Shown piece after piece: positions 33,590-42,599 of a stretch of DNA of 64,000 nt. The first letter of the stretch is position 1. The number at the start of each line of letters is the position of its first letter. The stretch is taken from NCBI GenBank assembly GCA_964586675.1, contig CAZPHQ010000010.1, positions 1-64,000 of the forward strand, read 5' to 3'. A program made the translations under genes and the position numbers. The notes under the pieces were generated by a model. That model was not told the DNA's origin, did not search any database, and saw only the letters and a list, made by a program, of their open reading frames with translations. This DNA is from JADLGH01 sp964586675 (GTDB lineage: Bacteria; Desulfobacterota_D; UBA1144; Nemesobacterales; UBA2774).

Positions 33590-33607
33590 AAGATTCCGGA
33601 CTACCAG

Positions 33608-35326
33608 CTAACGTTTAAAACTTTTGATAATGGATATTTCCGTCTCAGACAATCCATACAGACTGAAGATCAAATCCTCATATTGGCTGCTGCACTCTGA
33701 AGCAGTTAGCAGCTCATTCTTCATACTGGAAGGAATATCGGACCATCTGGGCAAACGAATACGCCTAAGATGCTGTGCCTGATAGCGTAAATAGTCGCCC
33801 CGCATTCGGGTTGAATATGCCGAAATAAACATTTGCGCTATACCTGATAACAAAACAGATCGAAGTGCTTTCAAATCCCATTCATATGACAAGATATAAT
33901 ACAAATTATGATGCGGATAGAATTCACCAGGTTCATAAACAATATGTGGAGTGCCTTTAATATCAGGGATCAGAAGCTTCGGAATTTTTGCCAGCTGAGG
34001 ATATATGCGATCTATAGTCCTGTACCATCTATCAGGCGATTTGCGTGCAACATGTCTTTTGAGGATTAATTCTTTCTTATTTTCCAGATACCTCTTCAGT
34101 CTTGGATAGTTCTCCAAATCAATGAGATCACCACTCTCGGAAAAAGTATTGATGACGCCCTGCCCATGCCATTCTACCGTGCCATTCCGAATATCTTTTG
34201 TTGTTACCAGAGGCAGCTTCCTGTCGGCTTCAACATCCATCTCATCATAAGAGCTTATAAATATCTCATCGAGCCCCGTAGCAACACCAATACCGACCTT
34301 GCAGCCGGATTTTTCTAAATCCGGGAACCGCTCCTCAAGACGACGAATCAGTGACAAGCACTCATGAGACTGCATTAACCAAGGTCGCGAGCCCGATACA
34401 ATATTTACATCTACCGCGGGTTTTATATTATCGTCGCCACGTTCCTCTTCGGAAAGCAGCAATTTAGCCAGGGTCCTTAATTTCAAACCATCGATTTCAG
34501 GTTTGTGGCAAACCCTGGTCTTTGCCGTTTTTCCCCTGGTTATCACCGTAATTGCCGGATATGCATCAACATCAGCATGAAACGCCGGTGTATTTACCAT
34601 ATCAACATATATCTTAAGATGAAAATTATCGGCAACCATTTTCCGCAATGGACCGCCATAACGGTTTTTCATCCAACGGTCAGAGCAAATAAATCCGAGC
34701 TCGCCGCCCTTTGAGAGATGCAATAATGATTTTTCAATAAAGGGGATGTAAATATCGGCACGATCGTAAATCGTAGTAAAGTGTTTTTTATATTCTGACA
34801 GCAGTACCTCGGGTATAGATTCTTGACGGATGTAGGGCGGATTTCCAACCACATAATCGAATCCGGAATTGAACGGTTGAAGCAGATAATCCCCGCATAC
34901 AAGCCATGAATCTATTAAATCCTTACTCTGCTCCGTTGTAAAATTATTTAGAAGCAGGTTCAGGATTTTTTCTTTAGTACTGTTAAAGGAGTCCCTATTC
35001 AATTCAACCGCTCTTATTGAAGTCTTTAAAAGAGCATATTCCCCAGCCTGTCTTCTTTCCATTTTGTAAGAATCAATTAACCTCTGTATTGCTGGAATAA
35101 GAAAATCACCTTCTCCAAAGGAAGGTTCCAATAAACTGGATTCATATAGCGGCTTATCTTGTGTGTATGCGATCAGATCAAGAAGAAAATCAACTACTTC
35201 TCTCCGTGTATAAATAGCTCCGCGATCATCAGCACCTGACTTGGACATTAATTTTATGGCTTCATCCAGCGAATCACTGTTATGATCTTGAGCCCGGAAT
35301 AATGGAAGTGTCGAGGAGTATTCCAT
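33608..35326 (-). CDS. Type II DNA adenine methyltransferase (Eco57I-like), partner of the XhoI-family enzyme
   Basis: 572 residues. Motif I LEPSFGEGDF (66-75) binds AdoMet and the catalytic NPPY is at 162-165, marking an N6-adenine methyltransferase of the gamma type; the C-terminal half supplies the target-recognition region. With the adjacent endonuclease it should methylate CTCGAG. AT-rich like its partner. First gene of the restriction-modification-antitoxin-like run. Confidence 0.94.
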   Translation of the reverse strand: MEYSSTLPLFRAQDHNSDSLDEAIKLMSKSGADDRGAIYTRREVVDFLLDLIAYTQDKPLYESSLLEPSFGEGDFLIPAIQRLIDSYKMERRQAGEYALLKTSIRAVELNRDSFNSTKEKILNLLLNNFTTEQSKDLIDSWLVCGDYLLQPFNSGFDYVVGNPPYIRQESIPEVLLSEYKKHFTTIYDRADIYIPFIEKSLLHLSKGGELGFICSDRWMKNRYGGPLRKMVADNFHLKIYVDMVNTPAFHADVDAYPAITVITRGKTAKTRVCHKPEIDGLKLRTLAKLLLSEEERGDDNIKPAVDVNIVSGSRPWLMQSHECLSLIRRLEERFPDLEKSGCKVGIGVATGLDEIFISSYDEMDVEADRKLPLVTTKDIRNGTVEWHGQGVINTFSESGDLIDLENYPRLKRYLENKKELILKRHVARKSPDRWYRTIDRIYPQLAKIPKLLIPDIKGTPHIVYEPGEFYPHHNLYYILSYEWDLKALRSVLLSGIAQMFISAYSTRMRGDYLRYQAQHLRRIRLPRWSDIPSSMKNELLTASECSSQYEDLIFSLYGLSETEISIIKSFKR

Positions 35327-35397
35327 TTCAGTTAATCATTTTACAATAAATTGGGTGGATAATGCGATACGAAAGAAATATTAATTTAGTGTAAGAA

Positions 35398-35841
35398 TCA
35401 CCCGCACTCCCCGCAAATCCCGTGCAGATAAAGCCTCCGGGAGTCCACGCGAACCCCGTCCAGGCTCGATTTCTCCGGGTCGAGCTCGTAGCCGAGCTCC
35501 TTGAAGTATATGTCCGCAACCTTCCCGCACCTGTCGCAGACGAAGTGGTGGTGCTCTTCGAGGTTGGTGTCGTACCTCGTAGACGGGCCGCCGAGCTCGA
35601 GATGCGTAAGGAGCCCCGCCTCGACCATCTGCTCCATGTTCCTGTAAACGGTCGCCGGCGAGAGCATCGGGTATTCGGCGCTCGCCTTCTTGTATATATC
35701 GTCCACAGTCAGGTGCTGGCCGGCCTCCGCCAAGATGCTGAATATAGCCATTCTCTGCGGCGTCAGCTTAAGCCCCTTTTCCCGGGACTTTGCTACGAGC
35801 ATTTCGAGCCTGTGGGCCCTTCCCGTATCTGTCCTTCCCAT
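35398..35841 (-). CDS. Fur family regulator (PerR-like)
   Basis: 147 residues. N-terminal winged helix KLTPQRMAIFSILAEAGQHLTVDDIY ... SPATVYRNMEQMVEAGLL, then a metal-sensing domain with HHHFVCDRCGK and a C-terminal CGECG, giving the structural zinc Cys4 site. The metal-site His residues (HLEL, HHHF) and Asp fit the PerR/Fur group. Divergent from dps, which PerR and Fur proteins commonly control, across a region with a clean palindromic operator. Confidence 0.95.
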   Translation of the reverse strand: MGRTDTGRAHRLEMLVAKSREKGLKLTPQRMAIFSILAEAGQHLTVDDIYKKASAEYPMLSPATVYRNMEQMVEAGLLTHLELGGPSTRYDTNLEEHHHFVCDRCGKVADIYFKELGYELDPEKSSLDGVRVDSRRLYLHGICGECG

Positions 35842-35881
35842 AATAGAATAGTTTACCCGTAGCCCCTGAAATTGTAAATGC

Positions 35882-35919
35882 GATAATTATCCGGATAAGA
35901 GTAATTATCACTTGATAAT
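35882..35919. promoter_or_regulatory. Fur/PerR-type operator between the regulator gene and dps
   Basis: GATAATTATC (35882-35891, a perfect palindrome) is followed by ATTATCA, two bases, TGATAAT (35904-35919, a perfect 7-2-7 inverted repeat). Both are built of GATAAT-type hexamers, as in Fur and PerR boxes. Its position can repress both divergent genes. Confidence 0.75.
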
Positions 35920-35950
35920 AATTCACAATCAACTAACCTTATTATTGCTA

Positions 35951-35956
35951 TATAAT
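35951..35956 (+). promoter_or_regulatory. Putative -10 box of dps
   Basis: TATAAT, 32 bases after the operator and 38 bases before the dps ATG. No clear -35, which suits an activated or repressed promoter. Confidence 0.45.
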
Positions 35957-35993
35957 TATAAAAGCCACAATAAACAAAGGGGGTTTATCAATC

Positions 35994-36467
35994 ATGCCAA
36001 ACATCGGAATTGACGACAAAAACAGAGAGCAGGTCGGCAAAATTCTCAACAGGGTCCTCGCCGACGAATATGTCCTCTACACGAAAACGAGGGGCTACCA
36101 CTGGAACGTCATCGGCCCTCAGTTCAACGACCTTCACAAGTTCTTCGAGGCCCAGTACGAAGTGCTCGACGACATCATCGACGACGTCGCCGAAAGGGCG
36201 CGAACAATAGGTGTAAATTCCCTCGGCTCTCTCCAGGAAATGGTCGACAATAAAACGCTGGAGGAGGACACGACCAAGGGCACCGACGCCAAGCACATGG
36301 TCAGGTCTTTACTCTCCGACCACGAAGCCATCGTCCGGAAGCTGCGTGTAGACCTCGAAAAGGCCGCCGACAAATATAAAGACATCGGCACCAACGACTT
36401 CCTCACCGGGCTCATGGAAAAGCACGAGAAGATGGCGTGGATGCTGAGGTCCTATCTCGAAGATTAA
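35994..36467 (+). CDS. dps: Dps family ferritin-like DNA-protection protein
   Basis: 157 residues. LADEYVLYTKTRGYHWNVIGPQFNDLHKFFEAQYEVLDDIIDDVAERART contains the His, Asp and Glu residues of the inter-subunit ferroxidase centre. Dps dodecamers oxidise and store iron with H2O2 and shield DNA. AAAGGGGG lies about eight bases before the ATG. Divergent from the Fur/PerR-type regulator with a shared operator, so induction by peroxide or iron status is likely. Confidence 0.96.
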   Translation: MPNIGIDDKNREQVGKILNRVLADEYVLYTKTRGYHWNVIGPQFNDLHKFFEAQYEVLDDIIDDVAERARTIGVNSLGSLQEMVDNKTLEEDTTKGTDAKHMVRSLLSDHEAIVRKLRVDLEKAADKYKDIGTNDFLTGLMEKHEKMAWMLRSYLED

Positions 36468-36590
36468 GCTCCTCTCAATCAGATTCTGAGCAGAAGCGCC
36501 GTCCCGGCGGGCGGCGCTTCGCATCCTTATCACCTGCGCCGACGCTCTACGGCTGGGGAGTATTCACTGTTACCGCGTCCACCCTCGATT

Positions 36591-36599
36591 TGGTATAAT
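36591..36599 (+). promoter_or_regulatory. Extended -10 promoter of the SufT-mrp genes
   Basis: TGGTATAAT is a perfect extended -10 (TGnTATAAT) with no strong -35. It lies about 70 bases before the chosen ATG. Confidence 0.6.
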
Positions 36600-36666
36600 A
36601 AACATGGACAAGAACCGCCCCGCCCTTCCGGCCGGAGATGGCCGGCCCCGGGCAAGGAGAAATATC

Positions 36667-37059
36667 ATGGGAATGAAAAAAATTATCGGTATTAAAAAAG
36701 ACGAGCCCGACCAGGGCGTTAATTTCAAAAAAATCGAAAAAGACAGGCCGGTCAAATCGGAGCTCACGGAAGAAGAGGTTTTCTACGCTCTCATGAACGT
36801 TTACGACCCCGAGATACCCGTCAGCATCGTCGACCTCGGTCTCATATACGACGTCAATATTTCCTCCGGCAACAACGTCAGCATCAAGATGTCGCTCACA
36901 ACGCCGGGCTGCGGCATGGGCGCCATGATAGCGAGCCAGGCCGAACAGGCCGTGAAGGACATAGGCGCCAACAACGTTCTCGTCGAAATCGTCTGGGACC
37001 CGCCATGGAACCCCGACATGATGTCCGACGAGGCCCGGCAGAAGCTCGGAATCGCCTGA
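36667..37059 (+). CDS. SufT-like (MIP18/DUF59) iron-sulfur cluster assembly factor
   Basis: 130 residues. EEEVFYALMNVYDPEIPVSIVDLGLIYDV is the DUF59 signature (DPEIPV.I.DLGL), and TTPGCGMG contains the conserved cysteine. WDPPWNPDMMSDEARQKLGIA is the typical SufT end. The ATG at 36667 (AAGGAG seven bases upstream) replaces an upstream ATG at 36604. It lies 39 bases before mrp, and the two are surely co-transcribed for iron-sulfur cluster delivery. Confidence 0.95.
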   Translation: MGMKKIIGIKKDEPDQGVNFKKIEKDRPVKSELTEEEVFYALMNVYDPEIPVSIVDLGLIYDVNISSGNNVSIKMSLTTPGCGMGAMIASQAEQAVKDIGANNVLVEIVWDPPWNPDMMSDEARQKLGIA

Positions 37060-37098
37060 CCCTGCACAAATCTCACACAAGGAGCGTGGAACAATTTA

Positions 37099-38160
37099 AT
37101 GGAGCTTAGCCCCGACGGAATCCGGAGCGTCCTCAAGACGGTCAAGTACCCCGGGTTCACAAGAGACATCGTATCCTTCGGCATAGTAAAAGACATTAAA
37201 GTCGCTGGGACCAGCGTGGAAATATCACTCGTTCTCCCGAAGCCAGACAGCAAGCTCGAATCCGAGATAACTGAATCTGTCAGGAACAGAGTTCTCGAAA
37301 CCCCCGGCGTCGGAGACGTCAGCATCCGCATAGCCTCGAGGGAGCCCAAGCCCGCCCCCGGTCAGGGGCCGGCCAGAGCCGAAGCATCGTCCAAGCTTCC
37401 CAAAGTGAAATACTACATCGCCGTCGCGAGCGGTAAGGGCGGCGTCGGCAAATCGACTGTCGCCGTCAACCTCGCGGTCGCCATCGCGAAGAAGCGTAAA
37501 AACGTCGGCCTCATGGATGCCGACATCTGGGGCCCGAGCCTGCCCATAATGCTAGGCGTAAAAGACAGGCCCCACGCGACGGAGCAGAACAAGATCATCC
37601 CGCTCGAAAAATTCGGCCTCAAGCTCATGTCGATAGGTTTCCTCATAAGCGACGACGAAACCGTCATCTGGCGTGGGCCGATGGTGCACGGCGCGATAAA
37701 GCAGTTCATCGAAGATGTCGAATGGGAAGACACCGAATACCTCGTCATAGACCTCCCGCCGGGAACGGGCGACGCACAGCTTTCCATAGTTCAGACGGCC
37801 CCACTCAGCGGCGGGCTGATAGTCACGACGCCTCAGGACGTCGCGCTCGTCGACGTCAAAAGAGGGGTCAACATGTTCCGCAAGCTCAACGTCCCGATCC
37901 TGGGCGTCGTCGAAAACATGAGCTACCTCGACGTCCCCGGGGCAGAGCCGCTGGACATATTCGGGCGCGGCGGCGGAAGGCGCATGGCCGAGAAATTCGA
38001 GGTGCCTTTCCTCGGCGAGATACCGCTCGACCCGCGCATCAGGAAGGGCGGGGATACTGGTATCCCTATAGTCATGTCGGGTCCCGACACGGCGGCCGGA
38101 AAGGCGTTCGACGCCCTCGCGGATATCGTCCTCGAAGCCGTAGAAAGCTCGGGGAAATAG
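37099..38160 (+). CDS. Mrp/NBP35 family P-loop ATPase without the CxxC pair
   Basis: 353 residues. An N-terminal DUF59 domain (1-85) precedes a deviant P-loop SGKGGVGKST (111-120), LMDADIWGPSLPIMLG and LVIDLPPGTGDAQL. In most Mrp/ApbC proteins the NMSY segment is followed by a CxxC that binds a bridging 4Fe-4S cluster; here it reads NMSYLDVPGAEPLD (273-286) with no cysteines. It may transfer clusters differently, use a partner such as the adjacent SufT-like protein, or have a non-carrier role. AAGGAGCG precedes the ATG. Confidence 0.94.
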   Translation: MELSPDGIRSVLKTVKYPGFTRDIVSFGIVKDIKVAGTSVEISLVLPKPDSKLESEITESVRNRVLETPGVGDVSIRIASREPKPAPGQGPARAEASSKLPKVKYYIAVASGKGGVGKSTVAVNLAVAIAKKRKNVGLMDADIWGPSLPIMLGVKDRPHATEQNKIIPLEKFGLKLMSIGFLISDDETVIWRGPMVHGAIKQFIEDVEWEDTEYLVIDLPPGTGDAQLSIVQTAPLSGGLIVTTPQDVALVDVKRGVNMFRKLNVPILGVVENMSYLDVPGAEPLDIFGRGGGRRMAEKFEVPFLGEIPLDPRIRKGGDTGIPIVMSGPDTAAGKAFDALADIVLEAVESSGK

Positions 38161-38256
38161 CGCCCCTGACCTATCCGACAGCCCTCGAAAACGGCTTGAC
38201 GAAACCCCTCGGATGATTATTTTATGAGTATAAGCTTAAACCCGGGCGGATTAAAA

Positions 38257-38285
38257 TTGACGTAAACTGAGTTTGTGGCTATTCT
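38257..38285 (+). promoter_or_regulatory. Promoter of the CbpA-like co-chaperone gene
   Basis: TTGACG (38257-38262), a 17-base spacer and TATTCT (38280-38285). The ATG at 38326 follows about 40 bases on. Confidence 0.5.
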
Positions 38286-38325
38286 GTCCCTGACCCGCCG
38301 GGATGGAACAGCCCTCCTTGTACAT

Positions 38326-39354
38326 ATGGCGACTACAACCAAAGACTACTACAACATCCTCGGCGTATCCAAAACCGCCACAAAAGAAGAGATCAAGAAG
38401 GCCTACAGGGCGCTCGCGAGAAAGTACCATCCGGACTTAAACCCCGGCAACAAGGAATACGAAGAGAAGTTCAAGGAAATCCAGGAAGCGAACGAGGTCC
38501 TTTCAAACGAAGAGAAGCGAAAGGCCTACGACATGTTCGGCAGCGCCGAGTTCAGGCCCGGCGGGAGGACGACATGGCGGCGCGCGGGCGACGCACCCGG
38601 CGACGCACCCGGCGGCGCACCGGGCGGCGGCGGACGGCAGTATGAGTACACCTACAGCGGCGAAGACTTCCCGGGATTCGAAGAGATATTCAAGGACATA
38701 TTCGGTTTCTCCGGCGGCGGAGAGGCGAGGCAGACGAGATCGCGGAGCGAGGGCTTCCGCGACCTTTTCAACAACGCCCGTGGAGCGGCCCGCACACGAG
38801 ACATCGAGCATCAGTTGGAGATCGATTTCGACACCGCGATAAAAGGCGGCGTCAGGGACATCTCCATCAGCCGCCAGAGAGAAGGCGGCGCCGCCGATAT
38901 GGAGCAGCTGACGGTAAAGATACCGGCCGGCGTCGACAACGGCTCCCGCATACGTGTAAAGGGCAAGGGCGAAGCCTCGGGCGGCGGCCAGGGCGATCTT
39001 TACCTGAGAATAAAGGTAAGGCCCCACCCGATCTTCAGGCGTAAGGGCGACGACATATACCTCGAAGTTCCGGTATCCATATACGAGGCCGCGCTCGGAA
39101 AGAAGATAGACGTCCCGACGATAGACGGCTCGGCGGAGATGAGCCTCCCCTCCGGCGTGCAGAACGGCGCGAAGCTAAGGCTCAAGGGAAAAGGCGTCAC
39201 CAACCTCAAGACGAAGGCGAGGGGCGATCAGTATATCGAGATAAAGCTCGTAATGCCCGATAAAATAACGGAAGACGAAAAGAAAAAATTCGAAGAGCTC
39301 GAGAAGTCCCGGCCGTATAACCCGAGGACGAAATTCGAGAGATATATGAAATAA
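38326..39354 (+). CDS. CbpA-type DnaJ family co-chaperone (no zinc finger)
   Basis: 342 residues. J domain at 5-70 (KDYYNILGVSKTATKEEIKKAYRALARKYHPDLNPG, intact HPD). A Gly/Phe-type linker follows with an imperfect DAPGDAPGGAPGGGG repeat, then the two C-terminal substrate-binding domains (IEHQLEIDFDTAIKGGVRDI ... RIRVKGKGEASGGGQGDLYLRIKV ... MSLPSGVQNGAKLRLKGKG). The Cys-rich zinc domain of true DnaJ is missing, so it is the CbpA class that stimulates DnaK. Start set at the J domain; no clear Shine-Dalgarno. DUF1844 gene follows. Confidence 0.94.
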   Translation: MATTTKDYYNILGVSKTATKEEIKKAYRALARKYHPDLNPGNKEYEEKFKEIQEANEVLSNEEKRKAYDMFGSAEFRPGGRTTWRRAGDAPGDAPGGAPGGGGRQYEYTYSGEDFPGFEEIFKDIFGFSGGGEARQTRSRSEGFRDLFNNARGAARTRDIEHQLEIDFDTAIKGGVRDISISRQREGGAADMEQLTVKIPAGVDNGSRIRVKGKGEASGGGQGDLYLRIKVRPHPIFRRKGDDIYLEVPVSIYEAALGKKIDVPTIDGSAEMSLPSGVQNGAKLRLKGKGVTNLKTKARGDQYIEIKLVMPDKITEDEKKKFEELEKSRPYNPRTKFERYMK

Positions 39355-39413
39355 ACGGGCGCGGCGCGAAGCAGTAGCCACCCGGAAATACCATAAAAGG
39401 AGCGGACGGAGAA

Positions 39414-39701
39414 ATGGGAAACGAAGATAACAAAAAGCAGTCGCCGGGAGAGTTCAGGCTCGACTTTTCGGCGTTCATACTATCGCTCAACGCCTCCTCG
39501 CTCATACACCTGGGCGAGCTTCCCGACCCTCAATCGAGAGAAAGACACGTCGACATCTCCGCTGCGAAGCACACTATCGACATACTGGAAATTTTAAAAG
39601 AAAAGACAGCCGGGAATCTCGACGACAGCGAGGACAAGCTGCTCGCCGACATACTCTACAACCTCAGGCTGAAATACGTCCAGCACTCACAGGGCAGATA
39701 A
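39414..39701 (+). CDS. DUF1844 family protein
   Basis: 95 residues. DFSAFILSLNASSLIHLGELPDPQSRERHVDISAAKHTIDILEILKEKTAGNLDDSEDKLLADILYNLRLKYV is the DUF1844 domain over almost its whole length. Small helical cytosolic protein of unknown role, often next to chaperone or envelope genes. AAAGGAGCGGACGGAG precedes the ATG. 59 bases after the co-chaperone stop on the same strand. Confidence 0.93.
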   Translation: MGNEDNKKQSPGEFRLDFSAFILSLNASSLIHLGELPDPQSRERHVDISAAKHTIDILEILKEKTAGNLDDSEDKLLADILYNLRLKYVQHSQGR

Positions 39702-39709
39702 CCGCCGCT

Positions 39710-40453
39710 TCACACCTTACCGGTCACAGCCTCTTTGTGCTCCGGGCGGCCCCTAAGAACCTCGTAGGTATTGGCGACGACCGTATCGACGCCCTCCTGC
39801 CCCACTGCCTTCTTCAACACGGCCAGTCCGTCCGACACGACAGGATTCCTGTGCCTCGTCGAATGCGCGTCCGATGCGACGAAGTGCACGGCCCCCAGCT
39901 TCGCCAGCTCTACCGAGCACTTTTTCGCCGAGTCGCCGAACCCGCCCGTGAGGCTCCCGGCGGTTATCTGAACGAGCGCCCCCATGTTTATGAAATCCAG
40001 GATTCTCCTGGGAGAGCTTTGAAACTCGCGGTTCCTTTCCGGGTGCGCCATAACGGCCTTCTTGCCCTGCGTCTCTATGCCGAAAATAACGTCTTCCAGC
40101 CCCATCGGAAGCGAATAGAACGGTATCTCTATCAGGACGAATTCCCCCTCGGCGAGCGGGAGTATCTTACCGTCCGAGAGGACTCGCGGAAGGTCCGGAA
40201 TTATACCTATCTCCATGCCCGGATAGGCCGTAAAATCTATATCCTCGGCCCGGAGTCTCCGGTTCATCTCGGCGACGAGAGAGATCACAGTCTCCGGCGC
40301 GGGCTGCCACGTCGTCCCCTGTATCCAGTGCGGGGTCATAACGGCCCCCGTCACCCCGTCCGAAACGGCAATCCTCGCCATCTCCATCGTCTCTTCCCAG
40401 CTCTTGGAGCCGTCGTCTATGTTCGGAAGGAAGTGGCAATGTATGTCTATCAT
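39710..40453 (-). CDS. PHP-domain tyrosine-protein phosphatase, CpsB/YwqE-like
   Basis: 247 residues. MIDIHCHFLPNIDDGSKSWEETMEMAR is the family N-terminus with metal ligands His5 and His7; PHWIQGT, KAVMAHPERN and FVASDAHSTRHR supply the other metal-binding His and Asp residues. CpsB-like enzymes dephosphorylate the tyrosine kinases that regulate capsule and exopolysaccharide export. No kinase gene is nearby. Convergent with the DUF1844 gene, divergent from hldE. Confidence 0.93.
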   Translation of the reverse strand: MIDIHCHFLPNIDDGSKSWEETMEMARIAVSDGVTGAVMTPHWIQGTTWQPAPETVISLVAEMNRRLRAEDIDFTAYPGMEIGIIPDLPRVLSDGKILPLAEGEFVLIEIPFYSLPMGLEDVIFGIETQGKKAVMAHPERNREFQSSPRRILDFINMGALVQITAGSLTGGFGDSAKKCSVELAKLGAVHFVASDAHSTRHRNPVVSDGLAVLKKAVGQEGVDTVVANTYEVLRGRPEHKEAVTGKV

Positions 40454-40568
40454 TCTGACAATTATATCTGACTGTCAGGGGCCGTAAACTATTCTTATTT
40501 TACAGACATTTCCGCCGTCATTATAATTAGAGCGTCCGCGCGATAAGGTTTACGCCGGGGAGCCCCAT

Positions 40569-42050
40569 ATGCCGATGAGCATTGATGAGATTCTGAAGAA
40601 AATAGCAGGGAGGCGCGTTCTGGTAGTGGGAGATATGATGCTCGACCGTTACGTGAGGGGAACGGCCGAGAGAATATCCCCCGAAGCGCCCGTGCCCGTT
40701 CTGAAGGTGCGGGAGGAAACGTCTTCCCCGGGCGGTGCCGGAAACGTCGCCCTTAACCTCCTCGCACTCGGCGCTCGCGTCGAAATAGCCGGGGTAGTCG
40801 GGAACGATCCCGAAGGCAAGGCGCTCGTAAGCGAGCTCAAGAGCAGCGGCGCGGGGACGTCCTCCATCGTGACGGACCCCGGAAGGCCGACTACGACCAA
40901 AACGAGGCTCGTCTCCGGCACCTCGCAGATAGCCCGCATGGACAGGGAAACGTCTTCCCCCCTCCCGAAGAACATAGAGAAAGCCCTCGCAGTCTCCATA
41001 AAAAAAACAATATCGAAATTCAAACCCCACGCCGTGATTATCTCCGACTACGATAAAGGCGCGGTCACAGAGAGCCTCGTCCGGGAGATAGTAAAGCCCT
41101 CCGGAAAGGCCGGCATATTCGTCTCGGCCGACCCCAAGGGGCTCGACTATTCGAAGTATCTCGGAGTCGACGCGATAACCCCCAACCTCTCCGAAGCCGA
41201 GTCCGCGACCGGAATAAAGATCACGAACGAAGCCTCGCTCAAAAAGGCCGCCGAAAGGCTCCTCGACATAACAGGCGCCTACGCCGCCGTCGTTACGATG
41301 GGCGGAAAGGGGATGAGTTATTTCTCCTCCGACGGCGAGCACGGCTCCGTGCCCTCGCTCGCGAGGGAAGTGTTCGACGTAACCGGGGCCGGCGATACAG
41401 CCGTTAGCGTATTCACGCTCGCCTACGTTTCGACTGGCGACCTCGATGCTTCGGTGACAGCCGCCAACGCGGCGGCGGGAATAACTGTCGGCAAGAGCGG
41501 CGCTGCTTCCGTAACGCCCGGCGAAATGCTCTCCCACTTCCGGGCTGCGGGCGAGGAAGACTCGTCACGCTTTAAGACCCGGAAGGAGCTCGCGAAGATA
41601 CTTTCCGGGCTCCGGGCGCGCGGGGAAAAAATCGTTTTCACGAACGGCTGCTTCGATCTCTTTCACGCAGGGCATATCAGGTTGCTGAACGACGCGCGAA
41701 AGCTGGGCGACGTCCTCGTCGTCGCGATAAACAGCGACGCATCCGTGTCGCGGCTCAAGGGCAGGGAGCGTCCCTACGTCGCCGAAAGCGGAAGAGCCGC
41801 TTTACTCTCGTCGCTCGGATGCGTGGATTACGTCACCGTCTTCGGCGAAGACACCCCGCTCGAGCTGATAAAAGAGTTAAGGCCGGACATCCTCGTAAAG
41901 GGCGGAGACTATAAAGCAGTGGACGTCGTCGGAAAGGAGATCGTCGAAGCCGGCGGCGGAGAGGTGAAAATAATCCCGCTCGTGGACGGCCTTTCCACAT
42001 CGTCCATAGCCCGGAAGATAAAAAAGGGACTTAATAAAAAAGGGAAATGA
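40569..42050 (+). CDS. hldE: Bifunctional heptose-7-phosphate kinase / heptose-1-phosphate adenylyltransferase
   Basis: 493 residues, full HldE (RfaE) length. The kinase half (1-325) is PfkB-like: VVGDMMLDRYVRGTAERISPEAPVPVL, SSPGGAGNVALNL and VFDVTGAGDTAVSVF with the catalytic Asp. The nucleotidyltransferase half (about 345-490) has IVFTNGCFDLFHAGHIRLL, a HxGH motif and ILVKGGDYK. It makes ADP-heptose for the LPS inner core, evidence for a Gram-negative envelope. GGGGAG lies eight bases before the ATG. Confidence 0.97.
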   Translation: MPMSIDEILKKIAGRRVLVVGDMMLDRYVRGTAERISPEAPVPVLKVREETSSPGGAGNVALNLLALGARVEIAGVVGNDPEGKALVSELKSSGAGTSSIVTDPGRPTTTKTRLVSGTSQIARMDRETSSPLPKNIEKALAVSIKKTISKFKPHAVIISDYDKGAVTESLVREIVKPSGKAGIFVSADPKGLDYSKYLGVDAITPNLSEAESATGIKITNEASLKKAAERLLDITGAYAAVVTMGGKGMSYFSSDGEHGSVPSLAREVFDVTGAGDTAVSVFTLAYVSTGDLDASVTAANAAAGITVGKSGAASVTPGEMLSHFRAAGEEDSSRFKTRKELAKILSGLRARGEKIVFTNGCFDLFHAGHIRLLNDARKLGDVLVVAINSDASVSRLKGRERPYVAESGRAALLSSLGCVDYVTVFGEDTPLELIKELRPDILVKGGDYKAVDVVGKEIVEAGGGEVKIIPLVDGLSTSSIARKIKKGLNKKGK

Positions 42051-42599
42051 CGCCCGCTGGAATTCGAAGTAGCGGCCATTGCCCTCACAATTAGCCGCAC
42101 TTTCGGTGGTACTCGCACTTCCTGGGAATCTACACCTCATTTCTGTCATTCCTGCGGAGGCAGGAATCCATTCATTTTTCACCGCGAGTAATAAATCAAG
42201 AGGCCTTGTCATCTCGAACAACGATTTCGAGCGAGCGAGGAATCGGACGCCTTAGCCGATTGCAAGAAAGCATATCTGGTACTGCTCGGAAATAATTCAA
42301 ATTAAAACAGTGAGAGATCTTTCTTTACTCCGTCATTGCGAGTGAAGCGAAGCAATCTATTTGTCATTCCCAAGGGTTCCGAGCGAGCGAGGAATCACCA
42401 CAATTCTGTCATTCCCGAATGCCTGTACCTGCCGCAGCGAAGCTTTAGCGAAGCCGGGTCGGGAATCCAGTCTTTTTATTTTCTCTTTTGCTTTTCATCC
42501 CCCCCTTAGAAAAAGGGGGGTGCGGGGGGATTTCTCTTTTTGTTGTTATTCACGAGTGCCTTAATCGAGCGGCGGTACAAATCTTGAATTAGCGTCAGC
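42051..42599. repeat. Intergenic repeat field 3
   Basis: About 550 bases with the modules of fields 1 and 2, including 'gagcgagcgaggaatc...ggacgcc...tactgctc' (42229-42290) and a variant of the 'tcattcccgaatgc...cgggaatcca' unit with an inserted 'ctgccgcagcgaagc' segment also seen near 2975. No gene. Confidence 0.75.
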
